DNA from: an uncultured Pelagibacteraceae bacterium
GTDB lineage: Bacteria; Pseudomonadota; Alphaproteobacteria; Pelagibacterales; Pelagibacteraceae
Direction: 5' to 3'
DNA: 64,000 nucleotides
Assembly: GCA_902543535.1 (NCBI GenBank)
Contig: CACBYG010000001.1
Coordinates: 1-64,000, forward strand
Every line of letters begins with the position of its first letter. Positions within the stretch are counted from its first letter, which is position 1. The translations under genes and the position numbers were made by a program. Shown piece after piece: positions 28,450 to 37,335 of the stretch. Under the pieces are notes generated by a model, which worked only from the letters and a program-made list of their open reading frames with translations, made no database searches and had not been told where the DNA came from.

Positions 28450-28994
28450 TGTTAGAAACCTTGGCAGATTTTTACAAAGCAACTTCCATTATAGATTTGA
28501 TTTATTTAGTTATCACTATCTGGTCTTTGATCAGCTGTTATAAAAAAGGTTTTATATTAAGTATCTTGTCAATGGCAAAGTGGCTTTTAGCCTATGTGAT
28601 AACTCTAATTTTATTTCCTAGGCTTAAACCATATGTAAAAGATGTTATTGATAATGAATATGTATTGGATGTTAGTCTAGGTATAGCAATTTTTATTGTA
28701 GTTATTTTTTTAGTGTTGTTGGTTAATAAAGGTATTAGTAAAGCTGTTAGATACACCGGTATAGGTGGGTTAGATACAACTTTTGGATTCTTTTTTGGCT
28801 TTATAAAAGCTTATATAATTTCTGTTTGTGTTTTTTCAGGTGCCCATATCGTTTATAATTATGATAAATGGCCAATAAATATAGATAAATCATACGTCTT
28901 TCCATATTTGGAAAAAGGTAGTAGTTATCTGATTAAAGAATTCCCAAATGAAAAAAAATATCAAGAAACAAAAGAAAAAATTGAAAATATTTGA
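28449..28994 (+). CDS. cvpA: CvpA family membrane protein
   Basis: 181 aa with four predicted membrane segments (about 12-30, 35-57, 72-95, 105-130). The CvpA/colicin V production family motif (KGFILSILSMAKWLLAYVITL) is visible. In E. coli it lies beside purF and contributes to envelope stress tolerance; here too purF follows, overlapping by 47 bp. The molecular role is unknown. Confidence 0.85.
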   Translation: MLETLADFYKATSIIDLIYLVITIWSLISCYKKGFILSILSMAKWLLAYVITLILFPRLKPYVKDVIDNEYVLDVSLGIAIFIVVIFLVLLVNKGISKAVRYTGIGGLDTTFGFFFGFIKAYIISVCVFSGAHIVYNYDKWPINIDKSYVFPYLEKGSSYLIKEFPNEKKYQETKEKIENI

Positions 28995-30429
28995 TCCAAA
29001 ACTGAAAGAAGAATGTGGAGTATTTGGCGTTAGTAATACTAAGGATGCTTCTGCTTTGACTGCACTTGGTTTACATGCTTTACAACATCGAGGTCAAGAA
29101 GGTTGTGGAATTGTTAGTTTTGATGGTGAAAAATATTATTCTGAAAAACGTTTTGGTTTAGTTGGAGACAACTTTAACAAAGAAAAAGTCTTAAATAATT
29201 TAAAAGGTAATTACGCCATAGGCCACAATCGATATAGCACAACTGGAAACAATACTTTAAGGAATATACAGCCTTTTTTTGCCGACACTAATGCAGGAGG
29301 AATTGGGGTTTCTCATAATGGAAATTTGACCAATTCAATTTCTTTGAGAAAAAAACTTGTCGAAGATGGTGCTATTTTCTACACCACTTCAGATACTGAA
29401 ACTATTGTACAATTAATTGCAAAGTCCAAGAGATCAAAAACTATCGATAAAGTAATCGATGCAATTTTTCAAATTCAAGGTGGTTATGCTTTAGTAATGC
29501 TTACTCAAAACTCTCTTATTGGGGTAAGAGATCCATATGGCATTAGACCTTTATTAATTGGAAAATTGGGAAGTAGTTATGTCCTAGCATCAGAAACATG
29601 TGCTTTAGATATTATTGGCGCAAACTTTGTAAGAGAAGTTGAAAATGGCGAAATTGTTTTAATAGAAAACAATCAACTAACAAGCATCAAACCTTTTCCA
29701 CCTAGAAAAGTAAGACCGTGTGTTTTTGAATATATCTACTTTGCAAGACCTGATAGCTTAATAGATAATAAGACTGCTTATGAACATCGAAAAAATTTAG
29801 GTGTTGAGCTTGCAAAAGAAAATGACATCGATGCAGATATCGTAGTTCCAGTTCCAGACTCTGGTAATGCAGCGGCACTAGGATTTTCCCAAAAACTTAA
29901 AATAAACTTTGAACATGGTTTGATAAGAAATCATTACGTAGGTCGAACTTTTATTGAACCAAGCCAAAAAATTAGAAGTTTAGGTGTTAAACTTAAATTA
30001 AATGCAAATCAAACTACTATAAAAAATAAAAAAATTATTTTAATTGATGACTCGCTTGTCAGAGGAACTACTTCTCATAAAATAGTAAAAATGTTATACG
30101 ATGCAGGTGCAAAAGAGGTTCACGTTAGAATAGCGTGTCCTGAAATTAGATATCCTGATTTTTATGGTGTGGATACTCCAACTAAAAAAGAATTATTGGC
30201 TGCAAATAAGACGAATGATGAAATTTGCAATTATATTGGTGCTAAATCATTAAAATTTTTGTCTATTGATGGTTTATATAGAGCTATTGGTTTTGATAAG
30301 CGAAATGACACTTACCCTCAATTAACAGATCATTATTTTACAGGAGATTATCCAGTTAAACCAGTTGACGAGCTAGGAGATAGTAAAATAACACAATTAT
30401 CTTTGTTAAGTACTGCCTCGAACAACTAG
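28948..30429 (+). CDS. purF: Amidophosphoribosyltransferase
   Basis: First committed step of purine synthesis: PRPP + glutamine to phosphoribosylamine. 493 aa. The N-terminal nucleophile is Cys23 in EECGVFGV, exposed after removal of a basic propeptide. Glutaminase domain (ALQHRGQEGCGI, GHNRYSTTG) and PRTase domain (IILIDDSLVRGTTS) follow. The start lies inside cvpA; a TTG at 28981 (just before KIFDPKLKEECG) is an alternative. Confidence 0.96.
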   Translation: MKKNIKKQKKKLKIFDPKLKEECGVFGVSNTKDASALTALGLHALQHRGQEGCGIVSFDGEKYYSEKRFGLVGDNFNKEKVLNNLKGNYAIGHNRYSTTGNNTLRNIQPFFADTNAGGIGVSHNGNLTNSISLRKKLVEDGAIFYTTSDTETIVQLIAKSKRSKTIDKVIDAIFQIQGGYALVMLTQNSLIGVRDPYGIRPLLIGKLGSSYVLASETCALDIIGANFVREVENGEIVLIENNQLTSIKPFPPRKVRPCVFEYIYFARPDSLIDNKTAYEHRKNLGVELAKENDIDADIVVPVPDSGNAAALGFSQKLKINFEHGLIRNHYVGRTFIEPSQKIRSLGVKLKLNANQTTIKNKKIILIDDSLVRGTTSHKIVKMLYDAGAKEVHVRIACPEIRYPDFYGVDTPTKKELLAANKTNDEICNYIGAKSLKFLSIDGLYRAIGFDKRNDTYPQLTDHYFTGDYPVKPVDELGDSKITQLSLLSTASNN

Positions 30430-30481
30430 TAAGATAAAAAGAGTTCTTTAAAAAAAAATAAAAGATACTATTTAAATAAGC

Positions 30482-31777
30482 ATGATCGATAATAAAGAAA
30501 AAATAATTGAGTATTTTAAATCTGGAGTAAAACAGAATAAAGATTTTAAAATTGGAATCGAGCATGAAAAGTTTTTATTTAATAAGAAAAATAATAAACG
30601 AGTGGATTATTCTAAAATTAAAGAAATGTTCAATGCATTATTGGAGTTTGGATGGAACCCAGTTTTTGAAAAAAAAAATATTATTGCACTTAACAAAGGA
30701 GGAAAGAACATTACTCTTGAGCCCGGTAATCAAATTGAATTATCAGGAGATAAACTTAACCATATACATGAAGCTTGTTCCGAGTCTCAAGATTATTTAT
30801 TTGAACTAAAGCAAGTTACAAAAAAATTAGATATTGAAATTGTCAGTGCTGGTTTTGATCCTATATCTAAATTAGAAGAAATCCCAAATAATCCTAAGCA
30901 GAGATATAAATTAATGACTCTAGATATGCCCCTTGGTGGTGAGTTAAGTTTAGATATGATGTATCGAACCTGTGGGACACAATTAAATATAGATTATAGT
31001 TCAGAGGAAGATTTTGTTAAAAAATTTAAAGTTATAAATTCAATTGTACCAATTTCTATTGCTTTATTTGCTAATTCCTCAATAGTTGAAAAGAAAAATA
31101 GTAATTATTTATCGTACCGATCAAAAGTTTGGCAAAATACTTCTAGAGGTGGACTTCCAAAATTGTTTTTTGAAAATTTAAATTTTGAAAAATATGCTGA
31201 ATTTACAATGGATTTTCCTGTTTTATTTATTCAAGATAAAGATGAATATATTTCTGGGAGAAAATATATTTTTAGAGATTTTATGGAAGGTAAAATTTCA
31301 GAAATTAATAACCGATTGCCTTCAGAGAGTGATCTTACAACACATTTAAGTACAATCTTTACGGAGAATAGGTTAAAAAAATATATTGAGCTTAGGTCTA
31401 TGGATACTTGTGGTTGGGATTGCTTGTGTGCTGGGCCTGCATTTAATATTGGAATGCTTTATGGCAATCTTGAAGAAGTTTATGATGTTATTTCTAAGTG
31501 GGAAACAGATAAGGTTATTAATGCATATTTAGAAGCACCAAAAAAAGGATTTAATACTCAATTAATGGGTAAAGATCTTCTTTACTGGTCATCCACACTA
31601 TTAAATTTATCAAAAAAAGGTTTGGAAAATAGAGATATTTTAAGCAAAAAAGGAAACAACGAAACAATTTTTTTAAATCACTTACAAAAAGTAATTGATA
31701 ATAAGACAACAAACGCAGATCATATGATTAGCAAATTTTCAGCAAATGAAAATTTAGATGAATTATATGATAAATAA
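30482..31777 (+). CDS. gshA: Glutamate-cysteine ligase, plant/alphaproteobacterial type
   Basis: First step of glutathione synthesis, joining Glu and Cys through the gamma-carboxyl. 431 aa, plant-type family (unrelated in sequence to E. coli GshA). Motifs: FKIGIEHEKFLF, ITLEPGNQIELSG, MYRTCGTQLNIDYSSE, and ELRSMDTCGWD. It overlaps gshB by about 11-20 bp. The product gamma-Glu-Cys could also serve EgtB encoded 3 kb downstream, as in mycobacteria; that link is inference. Confidence 0.92.
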   Translation: MIDNKEKIIEYFKSGVKQNKDFKIGIEHEKFLFNKKNNKRVDYSKIKEMFNALLEFGWNPVFEKKNIIALNKGGKNITLEPGNQIELSGDKLNHIHEACSESQDYLFELKQVTKKLDIEIVSAGFDPISKLEEIPNNPKQRYKLMTLDMPLGGELSLDMMYRTCGTQLNIDYSSEEDFVKKFKVINSIVPISIALFANSSIVEKKNSNYLSYRSKVWQNTSRGGLPKLFFENLNFEKYAEFTMDFPVLFIQDKDEYISGRKYIFRDFMEGKISEINNRLPSESDLTTHLSTIFTENRLKKYIELRSMDTCGWDCLCAGPAFNIGMLYGNLEEVYDVISKWETDKVINAYLEAPKKGFNTQLMGKDLLYWSSTLLNLSKKGLENRDILSKKGNNETIFLNHLQKVIDNKTTNADHMISKFSANENLDELYDK

Positions 31778-32693
31778 AATTGTTGCTATTCAAGGAAACC
31801 ATCCCTCAAAATTAAATCCTGTTTCAGATACAAGTATATTTCTGGGTAATGAAATTCAAAATAAGAATTATAAAATATTCTATTATGAGCCAAAAGATCT
31901 TTCAATTATCAAGTCAAAAGTAATTGCAAAAGGTTTTTTTATTAAATTTAACTACGCCCAAAAAAAATTTTTTAAAATATTAAAAAAATGTAGATTAGAC
32001 CTTACTAAATGTAAATTTATACTTATACGCCAAGATCCTCCATTTAATCTTGAATATATTTCAACTACCTACATTTTAGATACTATTAGACATAAGGTAA
32101 AAATACTTAATAACCCAACTTCAATTAGAAATGTCTCTGAAAAACTATACTCAGCTAGGTATCAAAAATATATGCCAAGTACTATTTTTACTAAAAATAT
32201 TGATGAAATAAAAAAATTTTTCAAAAAAAATAGTAGTGTTATTTTAAAACCAATTCACAGTTATAGTGGAAACGATATACATTTATTAAAAAAATTTGAC
32301 TCAAAACTAATCCATAGTTTTATTAAAAAACATGATCATATAATGTTGCAAAAATTTTTACCTAAAATTAGTAAAGGTGACAAAAGAGTTTTTATAATTA
32401 ATGGTAAGGTCTATGGAGCAATCTCAAGAATTCCAAAAAAAGGGTCAATTTTGAGTAACATGAGTAAAGGTGCAATACCTATAAATATTAAACTTAGTAA
32501 ACATGAAAATAAGATATCTAAACTAATTGCTAAAGATTTAAAAAAAGAAAATATTTTTTTTGCAGGAATAGACTTTATTGATCAAAAACTAAATGGAGAT
32601 ATTAATGTGACCTCTCCGACTGGACTAAAAACTCATTTCGATTTATCAGGTATAAATCTTGCTAAAATTTTTTGGAAAGAACTTAGGGCGTGA
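31758..32693 (+). CDS. gshB: Glutathione synthetase
   Basis: ATP-dependent addition of Gly to gamma-Glu-Cys. 311 aa with ATP-grasp features: LIRQDPPFNLEYIS (family N-domain), ILNNPTSIRNVSEKLYS, VILKPIHSYSGNDIH and INVTSPTGLKTHFDLSG. The start is either 31758 or the ATG three codons later (31767); both fall within the gshA end. gshA-gshB translational coupling gives a full glutathione route. Confidence 0.93.
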   Translation: MNYMINKIVAIQGNHPSKLNPVSDTSIFLGNEIQNKNYKIFYYEPKDLSIIKSKVIAKGFFIKFNYAQKKFFKILKKCRLDLTKCKFILIRQDPPFNLEYISTTYILDTIRHKVKILNNPTSIRNVSEKLYSARYQKYMPSTIFTKNIDEIKKFFKKNSSVILKPIHSYSGNDIHLLKKFDSKLIHSFIKKHDHIMLQKFLPKISKGDKRVFIINGKVYGAISRIPKKGSILSNMSKGAIPINIKLSKHENKISKLIAKDLKKENIFFAGIDFIDQKLNGDINVTSPTGLKTHFDLSGINLAKIFWKELRA

Positions 32694-33550
32694 AAACTTT
32701 AAATGACCAGCAAAAAGGTTCTTTGTTAGCCTTTGTTGCTGTGATGTTTATCACTCCTGACAGTCTGTTTATAAGATTGGCTAGTGTTGATACTTGGAGT
32801 TTAGTTTTTTATAGAGGGATAATTCCTTTTTTTACAGTGTTAGTTGGGATGCTACTTATTTATAAAGCAAATTTTTTTAAAATGCTTTTCACTAGTGGTC
32901 ATCATGGAATAATTTATATAATAACATTTTCTATAACGAATATTGCTTTTGTTGTTTCTATTCAAAATACTAATGTAGCTAATACATTAGTGATGATTGC
33001 TATGGCTCCTATGATTTCAGCAATTTTAGGAGCAATATTTTTAAAAGAGATGCCAGACAGCAAAACTTGGATAGCAATTGGAGTGACCTTTATTGCTGCA
33101 ATCTATATATTTTACGACTCCTTGCAATTAGGAAATATTTTTGGAGATTTATTAGGACTTGTTTGTGCCTTAGGATTGGCAGTTGGAGCCGTTACTATTA
33201 GATCCGCTAAAACAAAAAACCTAGTGCCTGCTGCTGTAGTTGGTAAGCTGATAGTTGCAGTATTTGCTATTTTCTTTATTGAAACTTATTCTTTAGTAGG
33301 AAAAGACCTATTAATTGTTCCTCTAATGTGTGTAATGTGTGTTGCTATACCTTTTGTTTTGGTGACTATTGCTCCAAGATTTATACCTGCAGAGGAGGTC
33401 AATTTATTCTTCTTATTAGAAACAATCGTCGGGCCAATTTGGGTTTGGATGGTCATTAAAGAACAGCCAAGTCTTGAAACAATTCAAGGGGGTATTGTCA
33501 TTATTTTGACGATAGCTATTCACTCTTTTCTTAAACTAAAAAAAACATAG
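32690..33550 (+). CDS. DMT superfamily permease (EamA type)
   Basis: 286 aa, ten predicted membrane helices in two EamA repeats (about 1-140 and 150-280). It starts with GTG overlapping the gshB stop (GTGA), so it is coupled to the glutathione genes; export or uptake of a thiol-related compound is a possible role, not shown. Substrate unknown. Confidence 0.85.
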   Translation: MKTLNDQQKGSLLAFVAVMFITPDSLFIRLASVDTWSLVFYRGIIPFFTVLVGMLLIYKANFFKMLFTSGHHGIIYIITFSITNIAFVVSIQNTNVANTLVMIAMAPMISAILGAIFLKEMPDSKTWIAIGVTFIAAIYIFYDSLQLGNIFGDLLGLVCALGLAVGAVTIRSAKTKNLVPAAVVGKLIVAVFAIFFIETYSLVGKDLLIVPLMCVMCVAIPFVLVTIAPRFIPAEEVNLFFLLETIVGPIWVWMVIKEQPSLETIQGGIVIILTIAIHSFLKLKKT

Positions 33551-33567
33551 CTCTGTTACAATTAACT

Positions 33568-33585
33568 TGATTTGGCCACAAATCA
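33568..33585. repeat. Compact inverted repeat TGATTTG-GCCA-CAAATCA
   Basis: A perfect 7-bp stem with a 4-base loop, 18 bp after the stop of the upstream DMT permease and 20 bp before the MFS gene. No T-run follows on the plus strand, so it is either a weak terminator or an operator-like dyad. Confidence 0.4.
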
Positions 33586-33604
33586 GAAATAGATAGCGGT
33601 TCAT

Positions 33605-34930
33605 ATGAACAAGGTATTAAAAAATTCGTGGGCTTTATTTTTAGGTATGGGAGCAATTATGCTAGCTTATGGTTTTCAAGGGTCACTTCTAGGAGTTAGA
33701 GCTGTAAAAGAGGAATTTAGTCTAACTGCAACTGGATTTATGATGTCTGGTTATTTTGTTGGATATTTTATAGGCGCAATTACTATCCCTAAATTAATAT
33801 CAAGAGTTGGTCATATTAGAATTTTTGCAGCTTTTGCATCAATTGCATCTTTAGTAATTTTAGTTCACGCGGTGTTTGTTAGTCCATTTGTTTGGTTTCT
33901 CTTAAGGGTACTTACGGGTATCAGTATGGTCTCTATTTATACAGTAGCTGAAAGTTGGTTAAATGATAGAGCGAGTAACAAAAATAGAGGAAGTGTCTTA
34001 TCAATCTATATGGTAATTTTGTATGGTTCGATGGGGATAGGAATGTTTTTTTTAAACTTTAGTAATCCAATAAATTTTGAACCTTTTATATTAGTATCAA
34101 TAATAACATCAGGTGCATTAATACCAATTTTACTTACTAAAAGAAAACCTCCAACATTTAAAAAAATTGAAACTATGACTATTCAAGAGGTTTATATTTC
34201 ATCTCCTTTTGGAATGGTGAGTTCATTTCTTTATGGAACAATACAATCTGCATTATTCACATTATTAGCTGTATACGCTGCAGGAATGAATTTTTCTATT
34301 TTTCATATTTCATTAGTTACATTCTTGTTAGCAATTTCTGGCGCAGTTTCACAGTGGCCAATAGGAAAAGTATCAGACATGTATGATAGAAGAAAAGTAA
34401 TTATTGTTGTGAGTTTTGCTGCAGCCTTTTTTGCATTATGTGCAATTTTTTCTTCTGCACAGATGTATTTGCCTGAAGGACTGGGAACAAGTAAATTTTG
34501 GTTTTATATTTTTTTAATTTTATTTGCCTTTTGTAGTTTACCAATGTTCTCATTGATCCTTGCTCACACAAATGATTTTATTCCTAAAGAAAAATTTGTT
34601 GCAGCTGGTGCTAGTTTACAATTTATTTTTGGTTTAGGTGCGATTGGTGGTCCATTTTTGTGCTCAATTTTTATGGACATAGCGGGTCTTAATGGTTTTT
34701 TTGTTTTTCTAATGTTTTTTCATATTTTAATTGGAATTTATGGTGTCTATAGATCTAGAGTTAGACCAGCAGTTGAAAATCCAGACTCTCAATTTATTGC
34801 AATGCCTCAGTCAATTACGCCTGCAGGTATTGAATTAAGCCCAACTACAGAGCCAATTGATGAACCAACAAAATTATCTTCTGAAACTGCTGTTGAAGAC
34901 ATAAAAGCTTCTGATCAACAATCTAAATAA
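33605..34930 (+). CDS. MFS transporter (YcaD-like)
   Basis: 441 aa, twelve predicted membrane helices in two halves, with MFS loop motif after helix 2 and 8 (KVSDMYDRRKV at about 260-270). The hydrophilic C-terminal 50 residues (Pro/Thr/Glu/Ser-rich, from about 388) are cytoplasmic and unusual. The start ATG sits inside a perfect 12-bp palindrome (GTTCATATGAAC, 33599-33610). Gene order gshA-gshB-permease-MFS-egtB suggests a link with thiol metabolism, but the substrate cannot be told. Confidence 0.85.
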   Translation: MNKVLKNSWALFLGMGAIMLAYGFQGSLLGVRAVKEEFSLTATGFMMSGYFVGYFIGAITIPKLISRVGHIRIFAAFASIASLVILVHAVFVSPFVWFLLRVLTGISMVSIYTVAESWLNDRASNKNRGSVLSIYMVILYGSMGIGMFFLNFSNPINFEPFILVSIITSGALIPILLTKRKPPTFKKIETMTIQEVYISSPFGMVSSFLYGTIQSALFTLLAVYAAGMNFSIFHISLVTFLLAISGAVSQWPIGKVSDMYDRRKVIIVVSFAAAFFALCAIFSSAQMYLPEGLGTSKFWFYIFLILFAFCSLPMFSLILAHTNDFIPKEKFVAAGASLQFIFGLGAIGGPFLCSIFMDIAGLNGFFVFLMFFHILIGIYGVYRSRVRPAVENPDSQFIAMPQSITPAGIELSPTTEPIDEPTKLSSETAVEDIKASDQQSK

Positions 34931-35000
34931 GTTTAATAATCAGCGTCGTTTTGTAAAGTGAACTATGTTGGCTTTATTGTTATTTTGATAAAGTATTCTT

Positions 35001-36224
35001 ATGAATAATAACGATATTCAGAACTTATTTGAGAAAACAAGAAATCAATCGATTAAAATTGTTGAAAATCTAAGTCCAGAGGACATGAATATCCAGTCTA
35101 TGGAAGATGCGTCACCTATTAAGTGGCATCTTGCTCACACTACTTGGTTTTTTGAAAAATTTGTTTTAAGCAAAATAAAGTCTAATTATAAATATTTTAA
35201 TGAGGATTATAATTATTTATTTAATTCTTATTATGTCAAGGCAGGTCCAAGATACACAAGATCACTTCGAAACATAATTTCACGCCCAGGAATTGAAGAG
35301 GTTCTAGAATATAGGCAAACTATAAACCATAGAATTACAGAGTTATGTCAATCAAGTAACTCCGATTTAGATATGATTGAAGTAGGCTGTCACCATGAAA
35401 TGCAACATCAAGAATTAATGTTAACAGATCTACAGCATGGTTTAAGCCTCAACCCTACTGGTCCTAAGTACGATCCAACTAAAAAAGATATTGAAAGTGA
35501 AAATATTAAACAAGAATGGGTTGGTTTTGAAAAAGCTATTAAAAGTGTAGGTGTAGATGATGAAAATTTCTCTTTCGATTGCGAGCGACCTAAACATGAA
35601 GTTTTAATCCTACCTTTTGAAATATCAAACAAGTTAGTTACAAATGGTGAATGGATCGAGTTTATTGATAATGATGGTTATAATAAAAGTGAATATTGGT
35701 TATCCGATGGATTTTCAAAATGCCAACAGGAAAATTGGCAGTCCCCTCTTTATTGGAAAAAAAAAGAAGGTAAATGGTTTCACTTCACTTTAAATGGGAA
35801 TAAAGAAATAGATCTCAATGCGCCTGTAAGTAATATTAGCTACTTTGAAGCTGACGCTTTTGCAAGATGGAACAATAAACGACTCCCAACAGAATTTGAA
35901 TGGGAGGTTGCTTCTAATGATAATATTCAAGGTAATTTTTTAGAAAATAAAATATATCAGCCATATTCAAAAAAAAATGGTGCAGATTTAAATCAACATT
36001 GGGGACACGTATGGGAGTGGACTTCTTCAAACTTCTCTCCTTATCCAGGGTTTAAATATCACAATGATGATATTAGCGAATACAATGGTAAATTTATGGT
36101 CAACCAGATGGTGTTAAAAGGAGGCTCTTGCCTTACACCTAAAGATCAAATGAGAAAATCATATCGTAATTTCTTTTATCCTCATCAAAGATGGCAAATG
36201 TCTGGACTAAGACTTGCTAAATGA
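35001..36224 (+). CDS. egtB: Ergothioneine-type sulfoxide synthase EgtB
   Basis: Non-heme iron enzyme joining hercynine to the sulfur of Cys or gamma-Glu-Cys with O2. 407 aa: N-terminal DinB-like iron domain with ligands His46 (WHLAH), His132 and His136 (HHEMQHQE), then a C-type lectin/FGE-like domain (about 195-407; NKRLPTEFEWEVAS, GHVWEWTSS, KGGSCLTP, YRNFFYPHQRW). The set of iron ligands is complete. egtD lies 2 kb downstream, which supports the ergothioneine assignment over OvoA; there is no fused methyltransferase domain. Which sulfur donor is used cannot be settled from sequence alone. Confidence 0.9.
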   Translation: MNNNDIQNLFEKTRNQSIKIVENLSPEDMNIQSMEDASPIKWHLAHTTWFFEKFVLSKIKSNYKYFNEDYNYLFNSYYVKAGPRYTRSLRNIISRPGIEEVLEYRQTINHRITELCQSSNSDLDMIEVGCHHEMQHQELMLTDLQHGLSLNPTGPKYDPTKKDIESENIKQEWVGFEKAIKSVGVDDENFSFDCERPKHEVLILPFEISNKLVTNGEWIEFIDNDGYNKSEYWLSDGFSKCQQENWQSPLYWKKKEGKWFHFTLNGNKEIDLNAPVSNISYFEADAFARWNNKRLPTEFEWEVASNDNIQGNFLENKIYQPYSKKNGADLNQHWGHVWEWTSSNFSPYPGFKYHNDDISEYNGKFMVNQMVLKGGSCLTPKDQMRKSYRNFFYPHQRWQMSGLRLAK

Positions 36225-36336
36225 GAGAATTTTTGTATGACTAGAACAAAAAATTAAACTTTTTTCAGATAAATCAATCATTACATGTCAAAACGCGCTG
36301 TTACTAAAAAGAAATAAAACTATAAGAACAACCTAA

Positions 36337-37335
36337 ATGTCTAAATCTAATACCAATTTAAATTCTAAACTAACTGATGCTACGGATATTAGTAAACCAT
36401 GGGATAAGGATAATCAGGCCTGGTGGGACTGGTATGTTAGTCTCGCAGATAATGATGATAAAGAAAATGAAATTATTAATGCCGATCCTCTACCAGATAT
36501 TACAATACCAAGTGATGATGAAGTTATCTCAGAATTAGCTAAGCCCTACCATTTAACTAATGATCAAATTGATTTTTTTAAAAAAAATGGTTTTATTAAA
36601 CTTAAAAAAGTTTTTTCACCTGGTGCCGTGTTAAAACTTAGATCTGAGTTAATTAGTTTATTAAAAGAAGAATTTAAGGTTGATCCAGATAAAGGAGCAC
36701 ATGCCCGTTTCCTTAGTCTTGAAATGATTTGGCCTGACAACGCACTGCTTCGTGCCTATGTGTTATCACCACGTCTAGGGCAAATTTCAGCAGATCTTCT
36801 TGGAGTACCAGCTGTTAGACTTTATCATGACAATGTATTAGCTAAACAAGCTGGTTGTGGTCGTACCCCGTGGCACTTCGACGATCATCATTTTCCTCTA
36901 GATACCAATGACGTAGTTACTGCTTGGGCACCTGCACAGCCAATTCCTCTTGAGATGGGACCGCTCTCTTTCGCCTATCCGCTCGATGTCCACAAATTAG
37001 TCAATGCAGTTACATTTAAAAAAACTGGTACTGGATATGACCGTGGGGTTACAGATGTTTTTTCAAAAAATAATGTAACTGTGAATGAAACTCCATTTGA
37101 GCTGGGCGAAGTAAGCTTTCATCATAATTTAAATTTTCATACCGCTTCAAGCAACCGAACTAATCGTAGTCGAGTGGCTCTTGCTAATACTTATTATCGT
37201 GATGGAGCGAGAATAGTTGATTCACCTACGATGGTTTCTGGTGACTGGCAGAAATTTGTGCCAAATGTCAAACCAGGAGACTTGGCTGCTAGTCCACTAA
37301 ATCCGATTTGTTGGCCAGTAAAAGACAAATCATGA
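36337..37335 (+). CDS. PhyH-type Fe(II)/2-oxoglutarate dioxygenase
   Basis: 332 aa, phytanoyl-CoA dioxygenase family. An N-terminal extension of about 75 residues (KPWDKDNQAWWDWYVSLADN) precedes the jellyroll. Metal ligands His-x-Asp in TPWHFDDHHFPLD and the distal His in NLNFHTASSN, with Arg in RVALANTYYRDGAR for 2-oxoglutarate. It lies between egtB and egtD and overlaps the following methyltransferase as ATGA. Base composition is unlike its neighbours: 60 of 120 bases at 36841-36960 are G/C, against 13 of 60 at 38881-38940 in egtD, and Arg codons are mostly CGT instead of AGA. Recent transfer is likely. The substrate is unknown; a hercynine/ergothioneine-related small molecule is a guess from context. 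Confidence 0.85.
   Translation: MSKSNTNLNSKLTDATDISKPWDKDNQAWWDWYVSLADNDDKENEIINADPLPDITIPSDDEVISELAKPYHLTNDQIDFFKKNGFIKLKKVFSPGAVLKLRSELISLLKEEFKVDPDKGAHARFLSLEMIWPDNALLRAYVLSPRLGQISADLLGVPAVRLYHDNVLAKQAGCGRTPWHFDDHHFPLDTNDVVTAWAPAQPIPLEMGPLSFAYPLDVHKLVNAVTFKKTGTGYDRGVTDVFSKNNVTVNETPFELGEVSFHHNLNFHTASSNRTNRSRVALANTYYRDGARIVDSPTMVSGDWQKFVPNVKPGDLAASPLNPICWPVKDKS

Noticed and set aside
35001-36224. EgtB gene as OvoA (ovothiol synthase)
   Set aside because: No fused methyltransferase domain and egtD is nearby; the separate methyltransferase at 37332 leaves a small chance of an ovothiol-like path, noted in findings.
36285-36317. Tiny open frame ATG...TAA encoding MSKRAVTKKK between egtB and the PhyH gene
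   Set aside because: Ten codons, no clear ribosome binding site, and no recognised product; could be a gene remnant but cannot be supported.
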